DNA from: Thermoleophilia bacterium
Lineage (GTDB): Bacteria; Actinomycetota; Thermoleophilia; RBG-16-64-13
Length of the DNA: 34,672 nucleotides
Direction of reading: 5' to 3'
Assembly (NCBI GenBank): GCA_016929985.1
Contig: JAFGIH010000542.1
Span: 1 to 34,672 of the forward strand
Each line of letters begins with the position of its first letter. Position 1 is the first letter of the stretch. The notes below the pieces were generated by a model that ran no database searches, was not told the DNA's origin, and saw only the letters and a program-made list of their open reading frames with translations. This document shows positions 23,796 through 32,664 of the stretch, piece by piece. The position numbers and the translations under genes are program-made.

Positions 23796-25037
23796 ATGAC
23801 TGACGATGGAGCCGCCGTATGTAGGTTCTGCGGCGGTCGCCTGAGGGCGAATTTCGTGGACCTCGGAATGTCCCCTCTGTGCGAGAGTTTCGTTCCGCGC
23901 GAACGCCTCAACGAGATGGAGCGGTTCTATCCTCTTCATGTCTACGTCTGCGAATCCTGTCTGCTGGTCCAGCTCGAAGAGTACGTCAGTCCTGAAGCCA
24001 TCTTTCGTGACTATGCCTACTTCTCTTCCTACTCGACGAGTTGGTTGGAACACTCCAAGCGCCACGTGGACACCATGGTGCATCGTCTGCGACTCGGGCG
24101 CGACGCGCGAGTGGTCGAGGTCGCGAGTAATGATGGCTACCTCCTGCAGTATTTCTTACCGCACGGCATTGTTCCTTTAGGTATCGAACCAGCGGCCAAC
24201 GTGGCCAAGGAAGCGGAGGCCAAGGGCGTTCCCACTCTCGTGGAGTTCTTCACAGCCGATCTGGCGCGCCACCTTGTCCGGGAGCGTGGGCCTGCCGATC
24301 TGATCATCGGCAACAACGTGCTTGCACAGGTGCCCGGGCTCCGCGATTTCGTGGAAGGCCTGAGCGTACTGCTTGGTCCGACCGGCGTTGCCACTCTCGA
24401 ATTCCCCCACCTACTCCGCCTCATCGACGAGAACCAGTTCGACACCATCTACCACGAGCACTTCTCGTATTTCTCTCTCCTAGCGGTGGAGAGGATCTTC
24501 GCCGCGTTCGATCTGCAGCTGTACGACGTGGAGGAACTCCCGACTCACGGCGGATCCCTCCGTGTCTATCTTCGGCACGCGGGCGAGAATGCTACAGAGA
24601 TCTCACCCAGGGTGGGCGCGCTACGAGAGTGCGAGCTCCAGAGCGGGCTTGGAGAAGTCAGAGGTTACGCAGGCTTCTCGCCCCGCGTGGAGGGCACGAA
24701 GCGCAAGCTGCTCAGATTTCTGATCGACGCGAAGGAACAAGGCAAATCCATCGCCGGATACGGCGCGCCCGGCAAGGGCAATACGCTGCTCAACTACTGT
24801 GGGATCCGCACCGATTTCTTAGACTACACAGTCGACCGCAATCCACACAAGTGGGGGATGTATTTGCCGGGGACTCACATACCGGTGTTCGCTCCCGAGC
24901 GTCTCGACGAGACCAAGCCTGACTACATCCTCATCCTCCCGTGGAATCTGAAGCAGGAGATCATGGCACAGCTGGAGTACGTGAGAGGGTGGGGCGGCCG
25001 GTTCGTTGTCCCGATTCCGGAGGTGCAGCTCATATGA
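23796..25037 (+). CDS. NDP-hexose C-methyltransferase (TylCIII/NovU-type), copy A
   Basis: This 413-residue protein has the three-part layout of sugar C-methyltransferases. First is a zinc-binding N-terminal domain with CRFCGG and CESC. Next is a SAM-binding Rossmann domain (VVEVASNDGYLLQYF, IGNNVLAQVPGL and the active-site YHEHFSYFS). Last is a C-terminal domain with GYGAPGKGNTLLNYCGI and DRNPHKWGMYLPGTHIPV. Family members add a methyl group to C-3 of a 4-keto-6-deoxy NDP-hexose, giving branched sugars. The ATG at 23796 has a strong GGAGGGAG site; the frame extends to 23742 without a better start. It heads the plus-strand module and overlaps rfbF as ATGA, suggesting its substrate is CDP-linked. 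Confidence 0.93.
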   Translation: MTDDGAAVCRFCGGRLRANFVDLGMSPLCESFVPRERLNEMERFYPLHVYVCESCLLVQLEEYVSPEAIFRDYAYFSSYSTSWLEHSKRHVDTMVHRLRLGRDARVVEVASNDGYLLQYFLPHGIVPLGIEPAANVAKEAEAKGVPTLVEFFTADLARHLVRERGPADLIIGNNVLAQVPGLRDFVEGLSVLLGPTGVATLEFPHLLRLIDENQFDTIYHEHFSYFSLLAVERIFAAFDLQLYDVEELPTHGGSLRVYLRHAGENATEISPRVGALRECELQSGLGEVRGYAGFSPRVEGTKRKLLRFLIDAKEQGKSIAGYGAPGKGNTLLNYCGIRTDFLDYTVDRNPHKWGMYLPGTHIPVFAPERLDETKPDYILILPWNLKQEIMAQLEYVRGWGGRFVVPIPEVQLI

Positions 25038-25810
25038 AGGTCATCTTGTTCTGCGGAGGCCGTGGCACCCGGTTCGGGAGTGCCGTGGGCGAAGTGCCGA
25101 AGCCGATGCTGTCGATCGGCTACCGGCCCATCCTCTGGCATCTCATGAAGTACTACGCCTCCTTCGGCCACAAGGATTTCATCCTCTGTCTCGGCTACAG
25201 AGCAGATGTCATCAAGAACTACTTCCTCCACTACGACGAGACCGTATCGAACGACTTCGTTCTGCGGGGCGGGCGCGAGGTGGAGCTTCTCAGCCGCGAT
25301 ATTGACGACTGGAACATCACCTTTGTCGACTCCGGTCCGCGGGCAAGCATCGGAGAGCGCCTCAAGTCGGCCGAACCCTATGTTGCCGGGGAGGAGTACT
25401 TTCTGGCCAACTACAGTGACGGTCTGACCGATTTAGATCTGGACCGCTACGTAGAGCACGTTCGACAGCAGGACAAGACGCTCGGCTTCCTGGCGGTGCA
25501 GCCCTCCCTCACGTTCCACGTGGTATCGACGGACGACGACGAATGCGTACAGGCCGTCACACCTATGAACGAGTCGGACATCTGGATCAACGCCGGCTTC
25601 TTCGTCTGCAAGAAGGATGTGTTCCGATACCTCGGCCCGGGAGAGGACCTGGTGGGCCCGGCGTTCACCCGGTTGCTCGAGGCCCGAGAGCTGATGGCTT
25701 ACCGTTACCGGGGCTTCTGGAAGGCTATGGATACTATCCGCGACAAGCAGGAACTCGAGGATCTCTGGGTGGGAGGACACGCGCCATGGGCGGTCTCGAA
25801 GTGCGTCTAA
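25034..25810 (+). CDS. rfbF: Glucose-1-phosphate cytidylyltransferase
   Basis: This 258-residue nucleotidyltransferase makes CDP-glucose from CTP and glucose-1-phosphate. It begins MKVILFCGGRGTRFG, then GEVPKPML and PILWHLMKYYASFGHKDFILCLGY, and carries the family-specific DDWNITFVDSG, ANYSDGLTD and WINAGFFVCKKDVF segments that distinguish it from dTDP-forming RmlA. All expected parts are present at the usual length. The ATG overlaps the methyltransferase stop as ATGA, and its end overlaps the PIG-L start by 25 nt. CDP-glucose normally goes to a 4,6-dehydratase (RfbG), but no clear homologue is in this window. The substrate glucose-1-phosphate could come from glycogen phosphorylase. Confidence 0.93.
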   Translation: MKVILFCGGRGTRFGSAVGEVPKPMLSIGYRPILWHLMKYYASFGHKDFILCLGYRADVIKNYFLHYDETVSNDFVLRGGREVELLSRDIDDWNITFVDSGPRASIGERLKSAEPYVAGEEYFLANYSDGLTDLDLDRYVEHVRQQDKTLGFLAVQPSLTFHVVSTDDDECVQAVTPMNESDIWINAGFFVCKKDVFRYLGPGEDLVGPAFTRLLEARELMAYRYRGFWKAMDTIRDKQELEDLWVGGHAPWAVSKCV

Positions 25811-26436
25811 CCGGTCTACGGATTGTTCTCTGCGTGGGGGCACACGCCGACGATATCGAGATCGGGTGCGGCGGCACCGTCCTCCGTCTACTCGAGTCGC
25901 ATCCCGAGATCGAAGTGCACTGGGTGGTCCTGAGCGCTCCGGACGGACGGGCCGGCGAGGCGCGGCGTAGCGCGGAAGCGCTTCTTGGGCATGCCGGTGA
26001 GATCGATGTGCGCGTGGCCGATTTCGAAGAGACGCTCTTCCCGCACCTTGGGAGAGACCTCAAGAGATACCTGGCCCAGCTGGGCTCTGAGCTGGCGCCC
26101 GATCTGGTGTTGACGCACTGGAGCGGCGATCTGCACCAAGACCACCGGGTTGTGAACGAGTTCACCTGGAACACCTTCCGCAATCACCTCATTCTGGAAT
26201 ACGAGATCCCCAAGTGGGATGGCGACATGGGGCGTCCCAATGTCTTCGTGCCGCTGGAGAAGCAGGTCTGCGAGCGCAAGGTCGAGCATCTGATGACGGC
26301 GTTCCCGTCGCAGTCCGGCAAGCCGTGGTTCGACTCCGAGGTCTTCTGGGGGCTGCTGAGACTCCGCGGCATGGAGGCCCACTCGCCGAGCAAGTACGCG
26401 GAAGCCTTCCATTGCCGTAAACTCGTGCTGAGCTAG
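25786..26436 (+). CDS. PIG-L family zinc deacetylase
   Basis: The 216-residue protein has the PIG-L/LmbE signature GAHADDIEIGCGG (metal-binding H..DD) near the N-terminus and the second metal motif DLHQDHRVV. GlcNAc-type N-deacetylases of this family remove acetyl groups from amino sugars; members in sugar-nucleotide clusters are proposed to act on NDP-sugars or glycans. The ATG at 25786 has GGAGG 8 nt upstream and lies inside the end of rfbF; longer frames would lie in an overlapping reading frame of rfbF and are rejected. It is followed by the SDR gene after 26 nt. The exact acetylated substrate is unknown. Confidence 0.87.
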   Translation: MGGLEVRLTGLRIVLCVGAHADDIEIGCGGTVLRLLESHPEIEVHWVVLSAPDGRAGEARRSAEALLGHAGEIDVRVADFEETLFPHLGRDLKRYLAQLGSELAPDLVLTHWSGDLHQDHRVVNEFTWNTFRNHLILEYEIPKWDGDMGRPNVFVPLEKQVCERKVEHLMTAFPSQSGKPWFDSEVFWGLLRLRGMEAHSPSKYAEAFHCRKLVLS

Positions 26437-26462
26437 TCCCCCCAAGGGATCGGAGAAAGGCC

Positions 26463-27506
26463 ATGAAGGTACTCATCACCGGCCACGATGGTTATGTCGG
26501 TTCAGTGCTGGCCCCGCTTGCCCGGGCAGCGGGTCACGATGTGATGGGCCTCGACAGCCGGCTCTACCGCGACTGCGGTTTCGGGCCACCGGCGCCAGAA
26601 GTCCCGGCGCTAGACCTAGACCTCAGGGGCGTCGAAGTCGAGCATTTGAAGGGATTTGACGCCGTCATCCACTTGGCCGCCATCTCCAACGATCCTGTCG
26701 GCGATCTGAACCCGAGTTGCACATACGAAATCAACCACCTGGCTTCGGTGAGGCTCGCGGCTCTCTCCAAGGAGGCCGGCGTCTCTCGTTTCTTGTTCTC
26801 GTCGTCGTGCAGTCTCTATGGCTCTGCCGGTGAAGGTTATGTGGACGAGACGGGGGATTTCAATCCGGTGACTCCCTATGGTGAATCGAAGGTCCTGGTC
26901 GAGCGGGATGTCGCACTGATGGCCGATCGTCATTTCAGCCCTTGCTTTCTACGCAACGCCACGGTGTACGGTGTGTCTCCGCGGTTGCGGGCGGACCTCG
27001 TGGTGAACAACCTCACCGGCTTCGCATTCCTCCGGGGCGAGGTGCTGCTGAGCAGCGATGGCTCCCCCTGGCGTCCGCTGGTGCACGTGGAGGATGTCGC
27101 GCGCGCGTTCGTCGCGTGCCTCGAGGCGCCTCAAGAGTTGGTGCACAACGAGGCCTTCAATGTCGGCCGCACCGACGAGAACTATCAGATACGCGCCGTC
27201 GCTGAGATTGTCAAGGAGGTCGTGCCCGGCAGCAAAGTGGCGTTCGGCGAAGGCGCAGGCCCCGACATCCGCAACTACCGGGTGGACTGCGGCAAGCTGG
27301 AGCGGGTGCTTCCCCACGCAGTACCTCGATGGACCGTGAGGCAGGGTGTGGAGGAGCTCTACGGGGCGTTTCGTCGGTACACTCTCACCGAGGACGATTT
27401 CCTCTCGCGGTATGTGCGGATCTCACAGATCAAGCGACTGTTGGCCGAGGGGCGGCTGGACGGCGACCTTCAGTGGATCATAGACGGCGGTGAAGAGGCC
27501 GAGTAG
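26463..27506 (+). CDS. NAD(P)-dependent sugar epimerase/dehydratase (extended SDR)
   Basis: The 347-residue protein starts with the nucleotide-binding loop TGHDGYVGSVL and has the sugar-SDR elements VIHLAAISNDPVG, the Ser of SSSCSLYG and the catalytic YGESK (Y...K). The Asp-Glu pair found after the catalytic Ser or Thr in 4,6-dehydratases (T-DE-VYG) is missing, so an epimerase or reductase is more likely than a dehydratase. The SNDPVGDLNPS stretch is typical of SDRs that accompany rfbF and C-methyltransferase genes. It may epimerise or reduce the C-methylated CDP-sugar. It follows PIG-L by 26 nt and precedes the second methyltransferase by 67 nt. Confidence 0.88.
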   Translation: MKVLITGHDGYVGSVLAPLARAAGHDVMGLDSRLYRDCGFGPPAPEVPALDLDLRGVEVEHLKGFDAVIHLAAISNDPVGDLNPSCTYEINHLASVRLAALSKEAGVSRFLFSSSCSLYGSAGEGYVDETGDFNPVTPYGESKVLVERDVALMADRHFSPCFLRNATVYGVSPRLRADLVVNNLTGFAFLRGEVLLSSDGSPWRPLVHVEDVARAFVACLEAPQELVHNEAFNVGRTDENYQIRAVAEIVKEVVPGSKVAFGEGAGPDIRNYRVDCGKLERVLPHAVPRWTVRQGVEELYGAFRRYTLTEDDFLSRYVRISQIKRLLAEGRLDGDLQWIIDGGEEAE

Positions 27507-27573
27507 AGTCTTTGCACGCCTCTACGGCACGTGGGGAAAGCGGTAGGCGCCGAGGCTCGGAGAGGAGTCCGAC

Positions 27574-28827
27574 TTGGTCATGCAGCACCCGGTGGGCCTA
27601 GCGCGCTCGGGCGACCTCAAGGCGAGTGTCTGCAGTGCATGCGGTAGTGCCGATGTCAGGCTGTTCTATGAATGCCGCGACGTGCCGGCTCAGAGCTGCG
27701 TACTCGTGGATGACGCACAGGTCGCCCGCGACTACCCGACGGGGTCCATCCGACTCGGCTTGTGTGATTCCTGCGGTCTGATACAGAACACCACTTTCGA
27801 ATCCGCGTTGATCGACTACTCCAAGCCCGCGGAGGAGAGTCAGGCCTTCTCCCCTACCTTCTCGGCTTATGCGCGCGAACTGGCGCGTTCACTGGTCGCG
27901 CGGTACCGATTGCGTGGCAAGAGCGTCATTGAGATAGGCTCGGGCAGGGGCGACTTCCTGCGGCTGCTTGCCGAAGAAGGCGTCACCGGGGGGATCGGGA
28001 TTGACCCCGGTTACCTGCCGGATCGCTCGGGTGGTGATAACGAGGTAAGGTTAGAGTTTCTCACCGAGTATCTCAACGAAGGCCATGTCGGATTGCCTGC
28101 CGACCTGATCTGCTGCCGGCACGTTCTGGAGCACATCCGGCCGGTAGCCGAGTTCGTGCAGTTGGTCAAGCGGTCGGCGGATGCAGCCGACGGCCCGGTG
28201 GTCTTCTTCGAGGTGCCTGACGTCCGGCGTGTTCTCGCGGAGGGGGCTTTCTGGGACGTCTACTACGAGCACTGTTCCTATTTCAGCGCCGGCTCGTTGG
28301 CCAGGCTCTTCCGCGCGTCGGGATTCGAAGTCGTTCGACTGGCTTCAGCCTACGAGAAGCAGTACGTGCTGCTGGAGGCGCGCTCCGTCGACAGTCGGGA
28401 CAGCCGTGCGCGGCATCACGAAGCGGGCGAGGTGGGCGAGTCGGTGGCCGAGGAGACTGTTGACCAGCTGCAATGCGACGTGCGGCTCTTCACGACGTCC
28501 GTCGGCGCGAAGATCGCCCACTGGCGGGATGTGCTTGCGGAAGTACGACAGCAGGGCCGGCGGATCGCGCTGTGGGGCGGGGGTTCGAAGACCGTGGGCT
28601 TCTTGTCGGCCGTAGAGGCGCGAGATGAGGTGGACTGCGTCGTCGACATCAATCCGCGCAAGCAGGGGCTCTGCCTGCCCGGCTCGGGCCACAGGGTGTT
28701 CACCCCCGAGGTTCTCGTGGACCGTAGGCCCGATGTAGTGGTTGTGATGAACCCCATCTATCTGAACGAGATTGAAGCCTGGTTGGCGCAGCACGGCCTC
28801 GCCCCAGAGGTGGTCGGGCTCACATGA
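27574..28827 (+). CDS. Second C-methyltransferase-like protein, copy B
   Basis: This 417-residue protein has the same layout as copy A. The zinc-binding N-terminal domain has CSACGS and LCDSCGLIQ, and the SAM domain has VIEIGSGRGDFLRLL, CRHVLEHI and the active-site YYEHCSYFS. The C-terminal domain has LWGGGSKTVGFLSAV and DINPRKQGLCLPGSGHRV. It is strongly diverged from copy A, notably LEHI in place of LAQV and GGGSKT in place of GAPGKG, so its substrate probably differs. The TTG at 27574 has GAGGAG 6 nt upstream; ATG 27580 is a possible alternative. Two such enzymes in one module suggest a doubly branched sugar or two different branched sugars. Its stop overlaps the next ATG as ATGA. Confidence 0.87.
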   Translation: MVMQHPVGLARSGDLKASVCSACGSADVRLFYECRDVPAQSCVLVDDAQVARDYPTGSIRLGLCDSCGLIQNTTFESALIDYSKPAEESQAFSPTFSAYARELARSLVARYRLRGKSVIEIGSGRGDFLRLLAEEGVTGGIGIDPGYLPDRSGGDNEVRLEFLTEYLNEGHVGLPADLICCRHVLEHIRPVAEFVQLVKRSADAADGPVVFFEVPDVRRVLAEGAFWDVYYEHCSYFSAGSLARLFRASGFEVVRLASAYEKQYVLLEARSVDSRDSRARHHEAGEVGESVAEETVDQLQCDVRLFTTSVGAKIAHWRDVLAEVRQQGRRIALWGGGSKTVGFLSAVEARDEVDCVVDINPRKQGLCLPGSGHRVFTPEVLVDRRPDVVVVMNPIYLNEIEAWLAQHGLAPEVVGLT

Positions 28828-29975
28828 GTGCTTGCCCCCGATCAGCTCTGAAGCTGGCCATGTTCGCTCCCTCCATGACGTGGGGAGGGGCTGAGAAGAT
28901 GTTCAGGCGCCTAGCCATGGGCTTCGCGCAGCGGGGGTTCTCGGTCGATCTCGTGCTCGCCAGTGCCACCGGACCGAATCTCGAGGGCCTACCTACGACC
29001 ATACGCGTGGTGGATCTTGGCGTCGACCGTGTGCGCGACGCGATCCGGCCCTTGGCCCGCTACATCGACGACGCCCGGCCGGACGCTCTTCTTTCCACGC
29101 TGTACTACGCAAACATCGCCGCCGTCATGGCGCGGTCTCTCTCTAGTTGGTCGCCGCTGGTGATTCTGCGCGAAGCCACCTCGCTCAGCGTGGGAACCAT
29201 TGATCCGACCGACTTGCGCCACCGCATGGTGTTGCGGCTGGCCGGCCTCTTCTACCCCCGAGCGGACGTGGTCGTTGCGAACTCCCACGGAGCGGCTCGC
29301 GACCTTGTCGACAACGTGGGTATACCAAAGGCGATGGTCCGCGTCATCTACAACCCAGCCTACGGTGAGGAGATCGCCTCGATGATGCAGGAGGCCGTCG
29401 ACCACCCCTGGTTTGGAGACGGGGGGCCTCCCCTCGTACTGTCTGTGGGGCGCCTGAACCCTCCAAAGCGCTACGACCTGCTGATACGTGCGGTCTGCGC
29501 CGCCCGGCAACAACGTCCTTTGCGCTTGGTCATTCTGGGCGACGGTGAGGAACGGGCTCGTCTCGAGTCGGTGGTTCGAGAGCGCGCTGCCGAGGAGTTC
29601 GTCTCTCTTCCTGGATTCGCCACGAACCCCTACGCGTACATGGCGCGATCGGACCTGTTCGTGCTCTCGTCCATATGGGAAGGACTGCCCAACGCTCTGA
29701 TCGAGGCCATGGGGTGCGGACTGAAGGTTGTCTCCACAGACTGTCCGCATGGTCCTCGCGAGATTCTCGGCATGACCGGTCCCGGACGTGGAGCCTACGG
29801 CACCCTGGCCCCGTGCGACGACGTCGATGGTCTGTGTAGTGCGATCCTGTGCGAGCTGGGTACAGAGCGTGATCCTGATGCCCTAAGGAGGCGCGCCATG
29901 CGGTTCGGAGTGGATCGTGCGGTGACCAGCTACCTCGATCTTGTCAGCATCGCCCTACGCGGGCGGTTGGCGTGA
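28824..29975 (+). CDS. Family 4 glycosyltransferase
   Basis: The 383-residue GT-B enzyme has an N-terminal KLAMFAPSMTWGGAEKMFRRLAMGF and a donor domain with LVLSVGRLNPPKRYDLLIRAV, LRLVILGDGEERARLES, VSLPGF and the E-x7-E segment SSIWEGLPNALIEAMGCGLKVVSTDC. It is complete. Start and stop each overlap the neighbours by 4 nt (ATGA before, GTGA after). Placed at the end of the CDP-sugar module, it is a good candidate to transfer the branched sugar, but the donor is not readable from the sequence. Confidence 0.92.
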   Translation: MSACPRSALKLAMFAPSMTWGGAEKMFRRLAMGFAQRGFSVDLVLASATGPNLEGLPTTIRVVDLGVDRVRDAIRPLARYIDDARPDALLSTLYYANIAAVMARSLSSWSPLVILREATSLSVGTIDPTDLRHRMVLRLAGLFYPRADVVVANSHGAARDLVDNVGIPKAMVRVIYNPAYGEEIASMMQEAVDHPWFGDGGPPLVLSVGRLNPPKRYDLLIRAVCAARQQRPLRLVILGDGEERARLESVVRERAAEEFVSLPGFATNPYAYMARSDLFVLSSIWEGLPNALIEAMGCGLKVVSTDCPHGPREILGMTGPGRGAYGTLAPCDDVDGLCSAILCELGTERDPDALRRRAMRFGVDRAVTSYLDLVSIALRGRLA

Positions 29976-30826
29976 GCGGCCTTGCCCGTCTTGCGGGCGG
30001 TGTGGCGGGCGGGTTGCTTCTGGCTACCGGTCTTCCAGCGCTTTCTCGAAGAAGGGCCGCGCGATCTGGGCGCTTCGCGCTTCTTCTGCACGGCGTCTCA
30101 TCACGCAGAATGCCAGGGGTCGATCGGACGGCCCAACCCCGCCTGACGGCGGATGACCTGGCGTCTCTGCTCGAGTGGCTGGGAGACAGGTTCTCGTTCC
30201 TGACGCCGAAGGAGTTTCTGGCCGGCGATAGAGCGGGCGTCCTACTGACCTTCGACGATGGGTTTGCCAATAACGCCGTGCAGGCCCTGCCCGTGCTTCG
30301 CAAGTTCGAGTGCCCGGCGCTCTTCTTCGTCAGCACGCAGCATGTCGTGAATCCACGCGACTGGCTGGGATTCGTCCGAGAGCAAGTATCGCGGGCCTGG
30401 GAGGGCCCGGCGGCCGTTCCGGAAGAGATCCGTGTCGACTGGTACGACGGTATGAGCGAGGAACGGCTACGCGAATGCGCCGCGAGTCCTCTGATCACCA
30501 TCGGTTCGCACGGCGTCGGCCACAGGGTCCTCACCGAGTGTGAAGATCACGAACTCGCCCAAGAGCTGCGAGACTCCAAGTCCTACCTTGAAGGGGTCAC
30601 AGGCCAGGGCGTCGATTACTTTGCCTACCCCAAGGGGTTGTACGATGCCCGGGTGATGCGCGAGGTCGGCAGCGCCGGGTATGAGGCGGCCTTCACGATT
30701 GACAGTCTGGGGCTTGGAAGCCCGAATCTCGAACTGCCCAGGATCGGGATCTATCGTGTCGATCGCAATTACCTGAGCCTCAAACTCAGTGGTTTGCACC
30801 GGCGACCGCTCTGGTGTGAGACGTGA
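29972..30826 (+). CDS. Polysaccharide deacetylase (NodB/CE4 family)
   Basis: This 284-residue protein has a short hydrophobic N-terminal stretch (GLARLAGGVAGGLLLATGLPAL), so it is probably membrane-anchored or exported. The CE4 motifs follow: TFDDG (catalytic base Asp and metal Asp), the metal-binding H...H in SHGVGH, and a later YFAYPKGLYD segment. All metal ligands are present, so an active N- or O-deacetylase for the glycan is expected. It starts with GTG, overlapping the GT4 stop, and is the last gene of the plus-strand module. It ends 22 nt from the convergent sugar transferase gene. Confidence 0.9.
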   Translation: MSGLARLAGGVAGGLLLATGLPALSRRRAARSGRFALLLHGVSSRRMPGVDRTAQPRLTADDLASLLEWLGDRFSFLTPKEFLAGDRAGVLLTFDDGFANNAVQALPVLRKFECPALFFVSTQHVVNPRDWLGFVREQVSRAWEGPAAVPEEIRVDWYDGMSEERLRECAASPLITIGSHGVGHRVLTECEDHELAQELRDSKSYLEGVTGQGVDYFAYPKGLYDARVMREVGSAGYEAAFTIDSLGLGSPNLELPRIGIYRVDRNYLSLKLSGLHRRPLWCET

Positions 30827-30848
30827 CACTTCATGCGAGAGCGCGTTA

Positions 30849-31469
30849 TCACCCGAAGCCCGCGATCCTCCAGATGGTACGCAAGATCACGCCGAGATCT
30901 GACATCAAGGTCCTGCGGCTCAAATACTCCATGTCGAGGGCCAGCTTGGCCGGCATGATCTCGTCGACGTATCGGTTGTGCCAGTCGTCTCCCGCCAGGT
31001 GGGCTGATTCGTCACGAAAGTGCAGAGACGCGGGGCCGGTCAGGCCCGGTCTGGCATCCAAGACCGCCCTCTGTTCCTGAGAATACAGCGCGACGTATTC
31101 CGGGTCTTCCGGACGGGGCCCGACCAGGCCCATGTCGCCCTTCAGCACGTTCAGCAACTGTGGCAGCTCATCGAGTTTGTAGTCTCGCAATAGGGCTCCG
31201 AGACGCGTTACGCGGGAGTCCTCGGCCGCCGTGATCCTTGGGCCGATCGATGGGGCATCCACCACCATCGAGCGGAACTTGTACAAAGTGAACGGTCGGC
31301 CGTTCCAGCCTACTCGAGTCGAACGGAACAGCGCCGGCCCAGGGCTGCTCAGCCGCACGGCGAGGGCCAAGCCGAGCAGAAGCGGTGACAGAAGCACGAG
31401 GCCGAACCCAGCTCCCAGCACGTCCAGACAGCGGCCGCCGGTGTACGTAGGTCCCCTGAACGTGCTCAC
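30849..31469 (-). CDS. Polyprenyl-phosphate sugar phosphotransferase (small monotopic PGT)
   Basis: The 206-residue enzyme starts glycan assembly by moving a sugar phosphate from a nucleotide donor to undecaprenyl phosphate. After a hydrophobic re-entrant helix (CLDVLGAGFGLVLLSPLLLGLALAV) come SSPGPALFRSTRVGWNGRPFTLYKFRSM, the catalytic Asp-Glu in KLDELPQLLNVLKGDMGLVGPRPE and the RPGLTGPA segment. Its length matches PglC-type minimal enzymes, without the large WcaJ N-terminal domain. GTG 31469 with GAGGA 6 nt upstream, 13 nt after the aminotransferase stop, fits better than ATG 31514, which lies inside the aminotransferase gene. It is the last gene of the right-hand minus operon. Confidence 0.92.
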   Translation of the reverse strand: MSTFRGPTYTGGRCLDVLGAGFGLVLLSPLLLGLALAVRLSSPGPALFRSTRVGWNGRPFTLYKFRSMVVDAPSIGPRITAAEDSRVTRLGALLRDYKLDELPQLLNVLKGDMGLVGPRPEDPEYVALYSQEQRAVLDARPGLTGPASLHFRDESAHLAGDDWHNRYVDEIMPAKLALDMEYLSRRTLMSDLGVILRTIWRIAGFG

Positions 31470-31482
31470 AGACGATCCTCGG

Positions 31483-32664
31483 TCACGGGCGGGATGCACG
31501 GGTGACATCGGCAACGGCGTCTATCACATCCCGGACGTCTTCATCGCTCATGACGCTGCAGATCGGCAACGAGATCTCTCTTTCGTACTCCCGCGTGGCG
31601 ACCGGGAAGCTCTCCGGAGTGTACCCGTAGGTGTCCCGATAGTACGGGTGCAGATGAAGTGGGATGAAGTGCACGCTCGTCCCGATATTGCGGGCTCTCA
31701 GCTCCTCGACGAAACGGGCGCGGCCGATTGTGAGTCGGTCGAGATTCAACCTCAAGGGGTAGAGCTGCCAGGAGTGCTCCACCCACGGCTCCCTGGCCGG
31801 CACCTGCAACTCGGGGACGTCTGAGAACGCCTCTGTGTACCGGGCGGCTATCTCCGTCCGACGGGAGTACATCGTGTTCAGCCGCCGCAGCTGGGCTAGG
31901 CCCATTGCGGAAGCGATATCGGTCAGGTTGTACTTGTAGCCCGGCGCGATGATCTCGTAGTACCAGGACCCCTCCGCCGTATAGCGGTTCCACGCGTCTT
32001 TGGAGATGCCATGGAGGGACATGAGTCTGCACCGCTCGGCGATAGTGGCATCGTCGGTGCATATCATCCCGCCCTCTCCGGTGGTCATGGTCTTGGTGGC
32101 ATAGAAGCTGTAACAAGTGAGATGCGCGACCTCGCCGAGGTCCGGCCGCCGCGTCCCTATGGTGTGGCCGCGGTAGCTCGCGGGCAACGAGTGGGCGGCG
32201 TCCTCCACAAGCGCCAGATGGTGCGTCGCGGCGATCTCGTCGAGGGCGTCCATATCGGCAGGGTGGCCGGCGATGTGAACCGGGATGAGGGCACGGGTCC
32301 GCTCGTTGACGGCGGCAGCGACCTTCTCGGGGTCGATGTTGAGCGTATCGGGCCGGATGTCCACGAAGCGTGGCTGCGCGCCGAAGTATCTGATGACCTC
32401 GGCGGTAGAGGCAAACGTGTAGGGTGAAGTGATCACCTCATCTCCCGGGCCCACGCCCACGGCTTCCAGCGCGAGGTGAAGCGCGGCCGTGCACGAATTG
32501 ACCGCGATAGCATGAGACGCACCGACTCTCTCTGCGAACTCACTCTCGAAGGTGTGTGTGGTCGCCCCGGTTGTGAGCCAACCTGACTCGAGTACTCCAG
32601 CAATCAGAGCAAGCTCCGAACCATCCAGATCGGGCCGGGAGAAAGGGAGGAAGCTAGACCGCAC
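31483..32664 (-). CDS. DegT/DnrJ/EryC1 family sugar aminotransferase
   Basis: This PLP enzyme of about 393 residues transfers an amino group to a keto-sugar nucleotide. It shows FLPFSRPDLDGSELALIAGVLESGWLTTG, CTAALHLALEAVGVGPGDEVI, the cofactor Asp in LVEDAAHSLPASYRG and the PLP-lysine segment SFYATKTMTTGEGG. The end of the protein contains NIGTSVHFIPLHLHPYY, typical of the family. The start is GTG 32664 (GGAG 10 nt upstream) or GTG 32673 (ribosome site too close); both overlap the upstream GT2 gene. The product is an amino sugar, perhaps the one used by the adjacent priming transferase, as in bacillosamine-type loci. No dehydratase that would make its keto substrate is visible. Confidence 0.92.
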   Translation of the reverse strand: MRSSFLPFSRPDLDGSELALIAGVLESGWLTTGATTHTFESEFAERVGASHAIAVNSCTAALHLALEAVGVGPGDEVITSPYTFASTAEVIRYFGAQPRFVDIRPDTLNIDPEKVAAAVNERTRALIPVHIAGHPADMDALDEIAATHHLALVEDAAHSLPASYRGHTIGTRRPDLGEVAHLTCYSFYATKTMTTGEGGMICTDDATIAERCRLMSLHGISKDAWNRYTAEGSWYYEIIAPGYKYNLTDIASAMGLAQLRRLNTMYSRRTEIAARYTEAFSDVPELQVPAREPWVEHSWQLYPLRLNLDRLTIGRARFVEELRARNIGTSVHFIPLHLHPYYRDTYGYTPESFPVATREYEREISLPICSVMSDEDVRDVIDAVADVTRASRP

